This document shows positions 54,266-63,081 of a DNA stretch of 64,000 nucleotides, piece by piece. Numbering within the stretch: the stretch's first letter is position 1; every line of letters starts with the position of its first letter. The translations under genes were made by a program, and so were the position numbers. The notes beneath the pieces were generated by a model. The model was not told where the DNA came from. It searched no databases and saw only the letters and a list, made by a program, of their open reading frames with translations. The DNA is from Bacteroidota bacterium (GTDB lineage: Bacteria; Bacteroidota; Bacteroidia; Bacteroidales; Tenuifilaceae): assembly GCA_029560875.1 (NCBI GenBank), contig JAKQKB010000081.1, positions 1 to 64,000 of the forward strand, given 5' to 3'.

Positions 54266-56773
54266 TTAAAGGAATTTTAATTTCAGGTTATCACCCAAAT
54301 TACCACTATACTTAATTACATATTTCCGTCCGGGCAGAATATGCAAATAGTTATTTTCAAACCTGCAATCGGAATTATTGCTGCTTAACTCCACGAAGAA
54401 TGCAGGGTATTTTGATGACAAAGTTATTGTTCCTCCATTGTTGCTCTTGGTAATCTCCTTAACTATTTGGGGATTCTCCAACTGCAACTTGCCTACTTTA
54501 CCCATAAACGATAAGGATTCAAACTCAGTTCCATCCATTAAACTCAATCGGGTATGAATAAAGTATTTATCGAAATCAATTTTTTCTACGGGATTTTCAA
54601 TTTTATCCACAACTAATGCAATATTGGGATGTAATGAAACGTCCTTAGTCCATTGCTTCAACGTATCGCCCAGCGTGCTTAGTATGGTTAATGTTATTTT
54701 TCCGTTGATGGGCTGTAAACTATCCGAAACAGCATTAACCACAATCACGCTATCGGTTACCTGCGCCGAAACCAAAACCGATTTATAGGAATCGCGAACG
54801 GTGTAATGAACCGCCTTCCAATGTCCCAAATAATCGATACTCGACCACGAAACTACAGGCCAACAATCGTTCATCTGCCAGTAAAGTGTTCCCATACAGC
54901 GTGGCGAAGCCAACCGGTGCGATTCAATGGCAACCCTATAGCCAATTGCCTGTGTTATTTGGCTCTGGTAAGCCCAATCGTCGAAAGTTTCAGGATAAAA
55001 ACCCTCGCGCTCCATATAGGTTCGTATAGTTTCGTACCCCACAGGGTGTTTCTGGTGGCAGCGCATCTCCACAGAATCGGGATTTACGCCTCCATTGCTG
55101 AATAACTTTATGGTGTGATTCGAAGGTGCTCCCTGATAACCATACTCGCTCATAAAACGCGGAACTTTTTCCCGATACTTCTCGAAAGGTTCAGAGCCCC
55201 ACCAAACGCCCCAGTAATGAGAATCGCCATGAGTCATACTCTGCATTCGGCCCCACCCAAACTTTGGCGACGAAGGCCAATATGGCCTTGTGGAATCGTA
55301 TTTCTTTACAACCGTAGGTAGTAGATTGTGAAATAGACTCTCGTATCCACTCCAAATTGAATCCGCTAAAGCAGGAATGGAATCGAACTGGGTTTTCCAA
55401 CCCCAGTTGTGCCAACCCTCATCAACCTCGTTATTCCCACACCAAAGGGCCAGGCTAGTATGTGCCCTAAGACGCTTTACCTGTTGCTCTGCCTCAACCT
55501 GTACATTCTTTAAGTAGTTCCTATTCCAAGGGTACATTGAACAGGCAAACATAAAATCCTGCCATACCAAAATACCGTGTTCAGTACAAGCCTCAAAGAA
55601 GACATTGGGAGGATAAACGCCACCACCCCATATGCGCACCATATTGAAGTTACTTTGGCGTGCATTGTTGGCAATTGAAATCCATACAGAATCGGTAACT
55701 GTGGAAATAAAACTATGCGGAGGTATAACATTTGCACCCTTTGCAAACATTGGCTTTCCATTTACTTTGAAGTAGAACGATTCTCCAATACTATCGGGTT
55801 CATTCACTAACTCTACAACTCTAATTCCAACCCTAAAAGTTTTGTTATAGATAGATTTCGTCCCCTTTTTTACTATCAATTTATAATTTTTGATATTTTG
55901 CTTGCCCATTCCATTAGGCCACCAGAGTTGCGGATTCTGAACATAAAAACTATCCCTAAGTTCACCTATTCCTTTTTTAACATTGATTTTTTTGTCGAAT
56001 AGTTTAGTTTTTGCAACAGTATCAACAAGTTGAACACTATAACGTCCATCCTTTAACACAGAATATTCAAAACAAATACTCATCAGAGCATTTTTATCGC
56101 TTAAGTTGATAGTATTTATTGAAGGATTATTAATCTCGATATCGTTTTGTTGATATATGTAAACCGATTTCCAAATTCCACAGGTTACAAACCTTGGGCC
56201 CCAATCCCAACCATAATGGTAAGCAGCCTTACGGCTGTAGGCCCATTCTCCTCCTGGTATTTTTATTTTTGCCTCTGAGGACTTTTGTTTCGCAGTTTTT
56301 ACTGCAGAACTAAAAATCACCCTAATGCTGTTTTTCTGAGGTTTTAAAATCGTTGCACAATCTTTACGCCACTGACGGAACATATTATCGGTAACAAGAA
56401 TTAAGGAGTCGTTCAGGTAGACCTGAGCATAGGTGTCAAGACCCTCAAAAACTAACTCGTTTATCTTGTTGGGTTTATACGATTTGGGCAAATCGAATTC
56501 GCGGTAATATTCCCAATCCAGCGTATCAATCCATCCCAATTGCAAGTTGTTGCAACCAATGTAAACATCAGGAATTTTTCCATTGGTCATAAGGTCGGTA
56601 TGAACTGTTCCTGGAACAACAGCAGGCATCCAAACGTCCTGAGAATTGGCTTTACGGAACTGCCAAGCACCATCGAGGGTTATTGTATGTTGGGAATAAA
56701 CAGCGGTTATGTTGATACAGAAAATCAACATAATTGCTACAAATATTCCTCGGTGTATCTTTTTTATATTCAT
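54266..56773 (-). CDS. GH2 family beta-mannosidase
   Basis: The 835-residue product has a signal peptide (MNIKKIHRGIFVAIMLIF) and the five-domain GH2 layout. The catalytic acid/base Glu lies in LWCGNNEVDEGW and the nucleophile in PRFMSEYGYQG; NLQLGWIDTLDWEYYREF and WGGGVYPPNVFFEACTEHG are typical of beta-mannosidases. It removes terminal beta-linked mannose, such as the core mannose of N-glycans. It precedes the GH92 gene by 66 bp, and both are exported, so they probably act together on glycan chains. Confidence 0.93.
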   Translation of the reverse strand: MNIKKIHRGIFVAIMLIFCINITAVYSQHTITLDGAWQFRKANSQDVWMPAVVPGTVHTDLMTNGKIPDVYIGCNNLQLGWIDTLDWEYYREFDLPKSYKPNKINELVFEGLDTYAQVYLNDSLILVTDNMFRQWRKDCATILKPQKNSIRVIFSSAVKTAKQKSSEAKIKIPGGEWAYSRKAAYHYGWDWGPRFVTCGIWKSVYIYQQNDIEINNPSINTINLSDKNALMSICFEYSVLKDGRYSVQLVDTVAKTKLFDKKINVKKGIGELRDSFYVQNPQLWWPNGMGKQNIKNYKLIVKKGTKSIYNKTFRVGIRVVELVNEPDSIGESFYFKVNGKPMFAKGANVIPPHSFISTVTDSVWISIANNARQSNFNMVRIWGGGVYPPNVFFEACTEHGILVWQDFMFACSMYPWNRNYLKNVQVEAEQQVKRLRAHTSLALWCGNNEVDEGWHNWGWKTQFDSIPALADSIWSGYESLFHNLLPTVVKKYDSTRPYWPSSPKFGWGRMQSMTHGDSHYWGVWWGSEPFEKYREKVPRFMSEYGYQGAPSNHTIKLFSNGGVNPDSVEMRCHQKHPVGYETIRTYMEREGFYPETFDDWAYQSQITQAIGYRVAIESHRLASPRCMGTLYWQMNDCWPVVSWSSIDYLGHWKAVHYTVRDSYKSVLVSAQVTDSVIVVNAVSDSLQPINGKITLTILSTLGDTLKQWTKDVSLHPNIALVVDKIENPVEKIDFDKYFIHTRLSLMDGTEFESLSFMGKVGKLQLENPQIVKEITKSNNGGTITLSSKYPAFFVELSSNNSDCRFENNYLHILPGRKYVIKYSGNLGDNLKLKFL

Positions 56774-56787
56774 TGACTTTGCTTATG

Positions 56788-56846
56788 AACGCTAAGGCGC
56801 AATGACGCGAAGAATAAAAAACTTTGCGACTTAGCGTCTTTGCGTT
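56788..56846. repeat. Imperfect 25-bp inverted repeat between the ROK and GH2 genes
   Basis: AACGCTAAGG...GACGCGAAG (56788-56812) is complementary to CTTTGCGACT...TTTGCGTT (56822-56846) with six mismatches over 25 bp. It overlaps the ROK stop codon by one base. It resembles dispersed intergenic hairpins of Bacteroidota and may stabilise the operon mRNA. Confidence 0.55.
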
Positions 56847-57952
56847 TAATTCTCATCCAACTTTTTCAAAGCAAACGCATACGCTCCTACAGCCACCGCG
56901 TGGCTAGTTCCAAGGCGCGATAAACCTACCCCAAATCGTTTCAGTGGGTCGTAATCAACCTCACGAGAGCTGAATGGAACTTTAATTTTACGTAATTCGC
57001 CCTTTGTGAAAAGTTCACGTTGCTGAACATCTTCAAGATTAAATGCTTTAAGTTCTAGCCTATCAACCTCGCCACCATTCAAATTCTGAATTTTACCGTT
57101 CAACTGGTAGAACATTGAAGGCGCAAAATACTTGTAGGAATTAGCCAAACCACCGCCAATTACCACAAGCGAGTCGGTTAAAGTAACGGCATTGGCCAGC
57201 GCATCGCCAACTACAACGCCAAGTGTTTGGAATGCAAGTCGGGCAGCAACCATATCGCCCTCTTTTTTCCCTTCGAGTATATCGAATATCTCCTTCGGAG
57301 AAAGGGTTTCGGTCTCCTTATTTCTTGAATTGCTATGGTAAACGCCCTGCACAGCACGAATACTGGCACCCTCCTCCGCAAAACAGTAAACATCGATACC
57401 ATTGCGCATCAACCAAATTTCGGCTCCTGCTGAATTATCGCCAATATAAAGCTGATTATTCACCACCAAACCACCCCCAAAGCCTGTCCCTAGCGTGACA
57501 CCAAAAATATTCCTATAGCGTTTTGGATTCCCCGCCTTTTTGAGCATTTCGTTTATCTCGGGTAAAAGACCTGCAATGGCCTCGCCGTAGGCGAATAAAT
57601 CGCCATCGTTATTGATAAATACAGGAAGATTAAACTGCTCCTGAAGCATTGGCCCTAAAGCAACCCCGCCCCTAAAACTGGGCAAATTGCCCAAGTCACC
57701 AATTATACCATTGGGATAATCGGCTGGGCCAGGAAATGCAAAACTGATTGCAACAGGCTTATCGTTTAGTTTAGATATTACGGTTTTAAACCCATAGAGG
57801 ATTGTATGCAGGCATTTATCCAAGTTATTGCCATTGCTTGGCAATGTAACAGGCTCAACAATACTCTGCATCCCCTTAATTGCCGAAAAAACAAAGTTGG
57901 TTCCACCAGCATCAAGGGAAAGTACTATTCTACTATCGTTTCGATATGACAT
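56846..57952 (-). CDS. ROK-family sugar kinase (possible glucokinase/mannokinase)
   Basis: The 368-residue product has the ROK/actin-fold phosphate loop LSLDAGGTNFVF, then VFINNDGDLFAYGEA with the catalytic Asp, GVTLGTGFGGGLV and a second adenosine motif VVIGGGLANSYK. The zinc-binding motif CxCGxxGCxE of classical ROK proteins is absent; only a single Cys lies near that place. It probably phosphorylates the sugar released by the mannosidases, but substrate choice is inference. Its place between the transporter and the GH2 gene supports this. Confidence 0.85.
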   Translation of the reverse strand: MSYRNDSRIVLSLDAGGTNFVFSAIKGMQSIVEPVTLPSNGNNLDKCLHTILYGFKTVISKLNDKPVAISFAFPGPADYPNGIIGDLGNLPSFRGGVALGPMLQEQFNLPVFINNDGDLFAYGEAIAGLLPEINEMLKKAGNPKRYRNIFGVTLGTGFGGGLVVNNQLYIGDNSAGAEIWLMRNGIDVYCFAEEGASIRAVQGVYHSNSRNKETETLSPKEIFDILEGKKEGDMVAARLAFQTLGVVVGDALANAVTLTDSLVVIGGGLANSYKYFAPSMFYQLNGKIQNLNGGEVDRLELKAFNLEDVQQRELFTKGELRKIKVPFSSREVDYDPLKRFGVGLSRLGTSHAVAVGAYAFALKKLDEN

Positions 57953-57981
57953 ATGAAGAGTTGTATATTATGTGTTGTTAA

Positions 57982-59133
57982 TTATGCTGCCACTTTTTTT
58001 GTGCCTTTAAGCGATATTATCAGCAAATATCCAAAACAGATTGCCGGAACTATAAACGCAAAGGCATTCATCTCCATATCAACCATTTTACCCATAAACA
58101 AAGGAATAATTGCACCACCCGATATTGCCATACACATCAAACCGCTTAACTCATTGGCCGCCTCTGGTTTCTCCTCAACTGTAATTGAGAATAACAATGG
58201 CCAAATATTGGCAAAACCCAATCCGCCAATAATAACACCCACAATGGCCAACATTGGATTACCAACCATAAGCAGAATTATTCCAACCAATCCCATTAGA
58301 GCGGATATTCGGAAGAAATTACGCGGATTAAGTACAGTTAGTGTAACGCCTCCAACCAAACGACCAATTGTTAGCAGAAGGAAAAACAACGGGGCACCAT
58401 ATTTACTAGCATTTTCGGGCGACATGCCAATTGCCTTATTCAAGGGCAAAAGAAATCTTGCCATACAAACCTCCGCCCCAACATAGAGGAATATTCCTAT
58501 AACCGCCATCAAAAACACTGGATTTTTTAACAAACCAAGACTTGACTTAAAACTTGGTGGAACATCGGCCTTTGTTTCCTCAACCTTAATGAAAAGAACC
58601 GATACAAATGTTAACGCCATCAGTATGAAGAAAACAGGAAATGCGGCTCTCCATCCCAAATCTTTGAAAAGAACTAAAGTAGCAACAGCAGTTACTAGGT
58701 ATGCCGATGCAGTACTACCAATTCCTTTTATTCCCTGGGCAAAAGCCAAATTGCGGCTATATGCTCCACTGGTACTAACATCGCGCATAATTGGGTTTCC
58801 CGCAACTTGTAAGAACGAAGTACCAATTCCCAATATAAGAATACAAGCCAAAAGCAACATATAGCTAGGAGCAATAACGGTTGGCACAAGTAAAGCCAAT
58901 GCATTCAAACCCAACCCCAAAAGCAACAGGTTTTTCTTGCCAATTCGCGATGCCAAAAGTCCTCCAGGAACACTAAACACAGCAAATGCAATAAAAACAA
59001 AGAATGGTAATAGAGTTGCCATTACATTGTTTAATTGATATTGATTTTTCACAGCATCGGACATTGGGCCCATTGCATCGGCAATACCCATTGTAAGGAA
59101 TGCTAAAAAGATTGGAATAGTTTTTTTGTTCAT
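57982..59133 (-). CDS. MFS sugar transporter (FucP/glucose-galactose type)
   Basis: The 383-residue integral membrane protein has twelve predicted helices. The cytosolic loop motif between helices 2 and 3 is SRIGKKNLLL, and helix 5 has a QVAGNPIMRD segment as in FucP/glucose-galactose symporters. It imports a monosaccharide, presumably mannose, with a proton. It lies 20 bp downstream of the LacI regulator gene and 29 bp before the ROK gene. Confidence 0.88.
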   Translation of the reverse strand: MNKKTIPIFLAFLTMGIADAMGPMSDAVKNQYQLNNVMATLLPFFVFIAFAVFSVPGGLLASRIGKKNLLLLGLGLNALALLVPTVIAPSYMLLLACILILGIGTSFLQVAGNPIMRDVSTSGAYSRNLAFAQGIKGIGSTASAYLVTAVATLVLFKDLGWRAAFPVFFILMALTFVSVLFIKVEETKADVPPSFKSSLGLLKNPVFLMAVIGIFLYVGAEVCMARFLLPLNKAIGMSPENASKYGAPLFFLLLTIGRLVGGVTLTVLNPRNFFRISALMGLVGIILLMVGNPMLAIVGVIIGGLGFANIWPLLFSITVEEKPEAANELSGLMCMAISGGAIIPLFMGKMVDMEMNAFAFIVPAICFGYLLIISLKGTKKVAA

Positions 59134-59153
59134 ATTAGGTTTGGTTTAGGTTT

Positions 59154-60176
59154 TTATTTGTGTGATGATTCTCGAATATTCAATTTAATTGGTAAAATTG
59201 ACAACTCTTTACCTCCATCGGTTTCCTCTTGTTTAATTTGATGCATCAATAGTTCAAATGCTTGAGTGCAGATGTCGGAGATTGGCTGCGAAACAGCAGT
59301 TACCGAAGGTTTAATAAAACTGAAGTAAGGTAAATCGTCAAAACAGGTTAAGGCCATATCTTCAGGAATTCTAATCCCCAAGTTGCTACACGACTGCAAT
59401 ACAGCTGTTGCTAGGTTATTGTTTACCGCAAAAAGACAATCGGGCATGGAGTTTTGCTTAAATCGGGTCATTAGCAATTCGCTCACTGCTCCGCTGATAT
59501 CTCCAAAAGGAATCTCAACGGTATCAACCTTTACATCTTTTTGTTGCCAAGCATATTTATAGCCCTCAACCCTATGCTTTACTGTTGATATATGCGATGT
59601 TGAAAGTGTTAAAACCATTGGGTTTTGATAACCTGACTTGGAAAGATGTTCGGCAATCTGTTTACCTCCATTAAAGTTATCGACCACCACCGATGGAATT
59701 CCAGAATTTTCGAAACACCTATCAATAAGCACCAAAGGCAACCCATCGGAGTGGTAATTCTTTAACTCCTCAGCATTTTCTTGCGACGATGATAGAATAA
59801 TTCCATCGACCTGCCTATTCCGCAATAGCTTAATTAATTTTCGTTCCTTTTCAATATCCTCGTCGGTACTACAAATAATCACATTAGAACCAACGCTGGC
59901 AGCCAAATCTTCAATATTACGAGCTATTGCTGCGTAAAAACTATTGGAAATATCGGAAACAATTAGTCCAATAGTATTGGTATAGCCAAGCCTAAGCCCA
60001 CGGGCTAACTGGTTGGGTTTATAGTTCAAATCCTTAGCCTTATCGAGCACCCTAATCCGAGTCCGTTCCGATATTCCATACTGCTCCGCCTTCCCGTTCA
60101 TCACCAACGAAACCACCGCCTTCGAAACCCCCACGCTACGGGCAATATCGTCCAACGAAACTCTCTGCTTTTTCAT
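59154..60176 (-). CDS. LacI-family transcriptional regulator of the mannoside operon
   Basis: The 340-residue product has an N-terminal helix-turn-helix (VSLDDIARSVGVSKAVVSLVM) with hinge helix (YKPNQLARGLR), then a periplasmic-binding-protein-like effector domain. It is the first gene of the operon. I chose the ATG at 60176 (MKKQRV); a TTG directly upstream would add one residue. A CTAAATCGATTTAG palindrome lies 36 nt upstream of the start, so it probably regulates itself and the operon in response to a sugar such as mannose. Confidence 0.92.
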   Translation of the reverse strand: MKKQRVSLDDIARSVGVSKAVVSLVMNGKAEQYGISERTRIRVLDKAKDLNYKPNQLARGLRLGYTNTIGLIVSDISNSFYAAIARNIEDLAASVGSNVIICSTDEDIEKERKLIKLLRNRQVDGIILSSSQENAEELKNYHSDGLPLVLIDRCFENSGIPSVVVDNFNGGKQIAEHLSKSGYQNPMVLTLSTSHISTVKHRVEGYKYAWQQKDVKVDTVEIPFGDISGAVSELLMTRFKQNSMPDCLFAVNNNLATAVLQSCSNLGIRIPEDMALTCFDDLPYFSFIKPSVTAVSQPISDICTQAFELLMHQIKQEETDGGKELSILPIKLNIRESSHK

Positions 60177-60212
60177 CAATCCACATTTGTTTGCAACAAA
60201 TATAAAAAATAT

Positions 60213-60226
60213 CTAAATCGATTTAG
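60213..60226. promoter_or_regulatory. LacI-family operator (CTAAATCGATTTAG)
   Basis: A perfect 14-bp palindrome with a central CG, as LacI-family operators have, lies upstream of the LacI regulator gene. No second copy was found near the other operon genes, so one site may control the whole unit. Confidence 0.7.
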
Positions 60227-60268
60227 GTGATTCTTGTAAAAAAGTTTCTTACACAATACAAAATTGAT

Positions 60269-61018
60269 TTACTGATTAAGCAGTGCTTTTAAATTGGGGG
60301 TTGAGCTACTAATAACTTTCAGGATTTGGGTTTTGTTTTTCTCCTGAGCATAATTTGGAGCATACTCTAATTCAGTATTGGTGGTTTTTCCTGTAGATAA
60401 CTTAAGCATTTTAACGCTATAGGGATTTGATAAGTAGATGTAAATCTCGTCGTCGGTATTCCAATCAACAAATACAGGTTTAGAGTTTAAAACGTATGAG
60501 TACAGTTGAGTCCCATCTATATCATCAACAGATAGTTTATTATCAATACAATAGGCTATTTGGTTAAAATCCGATATTGAAGCTAAAACTTTTAAGTTGG
60601 AGTATTTTTTAAAATTATTGTTTTTAAGGTTTAATAAGTAAATTCCGTCAAGTGAGTCGGGAAAGTTAACATTGGTTATTGCGTAAATGATGAATGAATC
60701 ATTCCGGTCTATTCTGGTTTCATATCTCGATGGCCAGCCAAAAATATCATCCATTTTATGAACCAGAAAAGTTTGATTCATAACACTGTCTGTTTTGAAC
60801 AATCCAAAAACCTGACGAGTTTCCTTTGACATACCACCATCAGGAAATCGGCTAATTCCTTTAGGTAAACGGTACTCTCTTACCTGAGCAAGGTAATAGT
60901 ACGAAGAACCTACCAAAACACCACCGTGCGCTGGCTCAAAGGAATAGTACAACTCGCGGGTATAGCAGGATGACAAAAGTAAACCAAGTACAACAGAAAG
61001 AAAGTATAACTTTTTCAT
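60269..61018 (-). CDS. Putative lipoprotein of unknown function
   Basis: The 249-residue product begins with a lipoprotein signal ending in the lipobox LSSC at about residue 17. The mature part is beta-rich with many aromatic residues and reads like a folded outer-membrane or surface protein, but no family is recognised. It stands alone between the mannoside operon and the ArsR operon and is divergent from the latter. Confidence 0.7.
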   Translation of the reverse strand: MKKLYFLSVVLGLLLSSCYTRELYYSFEPAHGGVLVGSSYYYLAQVREYRLPKGISRFPDGGMSKETRQVFGLFKTDSVMNQTFLVHKMDDIFGWPSRYETRIDRNDSFIIYAITNVNFPDSLDGIYLLNLKNNNFKKYSNLKVLASISDFNQIAYCIDNKLSVDDIDGTQLYSYVLNSKPVFVDWNTDDEIYIYLSNPYSVKMLKLSTGKTTNTELEYAPNYAQEKNKTQILKVISSSTPNLKALLNQ

Positions 61019-61137
61019 TATGAGGATACTTTAAGGGTTGTGTAGATGTTTGAGAATCAAATATATCAAATAAAAAACAAAATGTCAACGGCATTTAAAT
61101 TTCTTATAATTATCAGTATAGAAATAAATCATTTCGT

Positions 61138-61180
61138 ATTTCGACGAAATAAAAATATTTCGTAATATTGCGAAATATTT
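61138..61180. promoter_or_regulatory. Two ArsR-type operator palindromes in the ars promoter
   Basis: Site 1 is ATTTCGACGAAAT (61138-61150), a perfect palindrome. Site 2 has AAATATTTCG (61153-61162) and CGAAATATTT (61171-61180) as perfect 10-bp arms around TAATATTG, which may be the promoter -7 box. Both share the half site ATTTCG and end 9 nt before the arsR start codon, as expected for autorepression. Confidence 0.7.
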
Positions 61181-61189
61181 AATCGTAAA

Positions 61190-61510
61190 ATGTCGAAGAA
61201 AAAATACACTGAGGAGCAGGAGAAGATTGCCCGATACGCCAAGGCGTTAAGCCATCCTGTTCGAATACAAATCCTAGAAATCCTTGCGGGTCAGAGCTGC
61301 TGCTACAGTGGCGATATTGTTGACGATTTGCCCATTGCCCGTAGTACACTATCGCAGCATTTAAGCGAGTTGCGCGATTCGGGGTTGATTCAGGGCGAGT
61401 TTAATCCACCTAAAATAAAGTATTGTATCAGGAGAGAGAATTGGGAGGAGGCAAAGCTACTGTTTGGTGGTTTTTTTGAGAAAAAAGAGAATGTAAAATG
61501 TAAAACTTGA
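61190..61510 (+). CDS. ArsR/SmtB-family metalloregulator
   Basis: The 106-residue winged-helix repressor has the ArsR helix-turn-helix (LPIARSTLSQHLSELRDSGL) and a cysteine pair in GQSCCYSGDI just before it, at the position where ArsR proteins bind As(III) (the alpha-3 region). It is the first gene of an operon for arsenical handling, and its promoter carries matching palindromes. In the absence of metal it should repress the operon. The effector may be trivalent organoarsenical rather than arsenite. Confidence 0.88.
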   Translation: MSKKKYTEEQEKIARYAKALSHPVRIQILEILAGQSCCYSGDIVDDLPIARSTLSQHLSELRDSGLIQGEFNPPKIKYCIRRENWEEAKLLFGGFFEKKENVKCKT

Positions 61511-61543
61511 AATGTAGAATGAGATACTCTATCATTTTACATT
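61490..61543. repeat. 11-bp inverted repeat at the end of arsR
   Basis: AATGTAAAATG (61490-61500) and CATTTTACATT (61533-61543) are perfect complements. The left arm lies inside the end of arsR and the right arm in the gap before the thioredoxin-like gene. It may weaken read-through between the first and second gene. Confidence 0.5.
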
Positions 61544-61585
61544 CAGCGTTTTGCATTGGATATCAACAATAAAAATAACATAAAT

Positions 61586-61822
61586 ATGGAAATTAAAGTA
61601 TTAGGCACTGGATGTGCAAAGTGTAAAACACTTGAAAAATCGACCCGCGAGGCAGTTGCAGAGTTAGGAATTGATGCAAATATCGAGAAGGTTGAGGATA
61701 TTGTTAAAATTATGAGCTACGGAATTATGCACACCCCTGCGCTGGTAATTAACGGCAAGGTTGTTCTTAGTGGTAGATTGGCCAATGTTAACGAGATAAA
61801 GGATTTAATTAAAAAACAATAA
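61586..61822 (+). CDS. Thioredoxin-fold redox protein (TM0996/MTH895 type)
   Basis: The 78-residue product from the ATG at 61586 is a small thioredoxin-fold protein with CAKC (in GTGCAKCKTLE) as active site and a cis-Pro in HTPALVINGKVV. Similar small thioredoxins occur in arsenic and ArsEFG-like operons, where they may supply electrons or hold metal. It is the second gene of the ars operon. A longer open frame upstream is not needed. Confidence 0.88.
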   Translation: MEIKVLGTGCAKCKTLEKSTREAVAELGIDANIEKVEDIVKIMSYGIMHTPALVINGKVVLSGRLANVNEIKDLIKKQ

Positions 61823-61829
61823 CAATTAA

Positions 61830-62255
61830 ATGAAGATGAAAAAACTAAGTTTTTTGTTTATTCTACTTGGCGTAGTAGTAGCAACATCGTGCAATGCACA
61901 GAGCGATTCAAAAAATCAAACTAAATACACTGCTGAAGGTAAAGTAGAGGTATACTATTTCCATTTTACTGGCCGATGTGTTACCTGTAAAACCGTGGAG
62001 GCCGAAGCCAAAACAAACGTGGAAACAATTTATGCCGAGCAGTTTAAATCGGGAAAAATATCATTTCAAGCTATCAATTTAGATGATGAAAGCAGTAAGG
62101 CCATTGCGGAGAAGCTTGGGGTTACCGGACAAACATTGTTAATTGTAGGTGGAACCCAAAAGATTAATATTACTAACGATGGTTTTATGTATGCGCGTAA
62201 AAACCCCGATAAGTTCAAACAAATTATGAAGGAGAAAATCGACAAGTTGCTATAA
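61830..62255 (+). CDS. ArsF-like exported thioredoxin-fold protein (nitroreductase-subunit family)
   Basis: The 141-residue product has a lipoprotein-type signal (VVVATSC) and a thioredoxin-like domain with CVTC in FTGRCVTCKTVE. It resembles proteins named ArsF in the arsEFG operon, where the ArsEF proteins are described as reducing nitro groups of aromatic arsenicals. It starts 8 bp after the previous gene. Which redox partner it uses cannot be read from the sequence. Confidence 0.8.
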   Translation: MKMKKLSFLFILLGVVVATSCNAQSDSKNQTKYTAEGKVEVYYFHFTGRCVTCKTVEAEAKTNVETIYAEQFKSGKISFQAINLDDESSKAIAEKLGVTGQTLLIVGGTQKINITNDGFMYARKNPDKFKQIMKEKIDKLL

Positions 62256-62275
62256 GGACTGAAATAAATATCAAA

Positions 62276-62977
62276 ATGGAAGATTTATTAAGTTCACTGC
62301 TCGAAAGCAACTCTGCTCCTTGGCTCACAGCTTTAATTCTGGGACTAATGACAGCCATTAGTCCCTGCCCTTTGGCTACCAATATCACCGCAGTAGGATT
62401 TATAAGCAGGGATATTGAGAATAAGCACAGGGTTTTCATTAATGGCATTTTGTACACCTTGGGTAGGGCAATTACATACACAGCAATCCCTTTAATAATT
62501 TTCTTTGGAGTTGACCAACTCAAATTTTCTGGCTTTTTCCAGAGGTATGGCGAGAAAATAATTGGGCCTTTGCTTATTGTTATTGGGCTGTTTATGCTCG
62601 ATTTTATTAAGGTTAACTTTCCTGCAATGAATAGGCTGTCAACACGTATGCAGCATAAAGAAACGTGGAGTTCGCTCGATGCTATTCTTTTAGGAATTGT
62701 ATTCGCTTTGGCTTTTTGCCCCTACAGCGGAGTGCTTTACTTTGGGATGCTTGTCCCTATGACTGTTAGCAGCGCTTCGGGTTTGTACTTGCCCGTTGTA
62801 TTTGCATTGGCCACAGGTATTCCCGTAATTATTTTCTCTTGGCTTTTGGCCTATACTGTATCGGGGATAGGTGGTTTTTACCATAAGGTTAAAACTTTTG
62901 AACTGTGGTTTAGACGAGTAATTGCATTTCTATTTATAGTGGTTGGTGTATACTACATTTTTAGGGCTTGGATTTAA
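62276..62977 (+). CDS. ArsG-like efflux permease (DsbD/CcdA-type membrane domain)
   Basis: The 233-residue membrane protein has six or seven helices in the DsbD/CcdA arrangement. Conserved Cys residues lie in helix 1 (ISPCPLATNITAVGFI) and helix 4 (ALAFCPYSGVLYFGML), in the positions used for redox in CcdA and for substrate in ArsG. Proteins of this group export aromatic aminobenzylarsenicals in known systems. It lies 21 bp after the ArsF-like gene in the same operon. Confidence 0.83.
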   Translation: MEDLLSSLLESNSAPWLTALILGLMTAISPCPLATNITAVGFISRDIENKHRVFINGILYTLGRAITYTAIPLIIFFGVDQLKFSGFFQRYGEKIIGPLLIVIGLFMLDFIKVNFPAMNRLSTRMQHKETWSSLDAILLGIVFALAFCPYSGVLYFGMLVPMTVSSASGLYLPVVFALATGIPVIIFSWLLAYTVSGIGGFYHKVKTFELWFRRVIAFLFIVVGVYYIFRAWI

Positions 62978-63081
62978 TTTTTATAATGCCTTTTCGTGCA
63001 AAATTAAAATATCTATATTGTTGATTATTAGCAAAGAATAGTTTTGCCCGTTTATTTTTCAGTATTTTATAAATTTTTATT

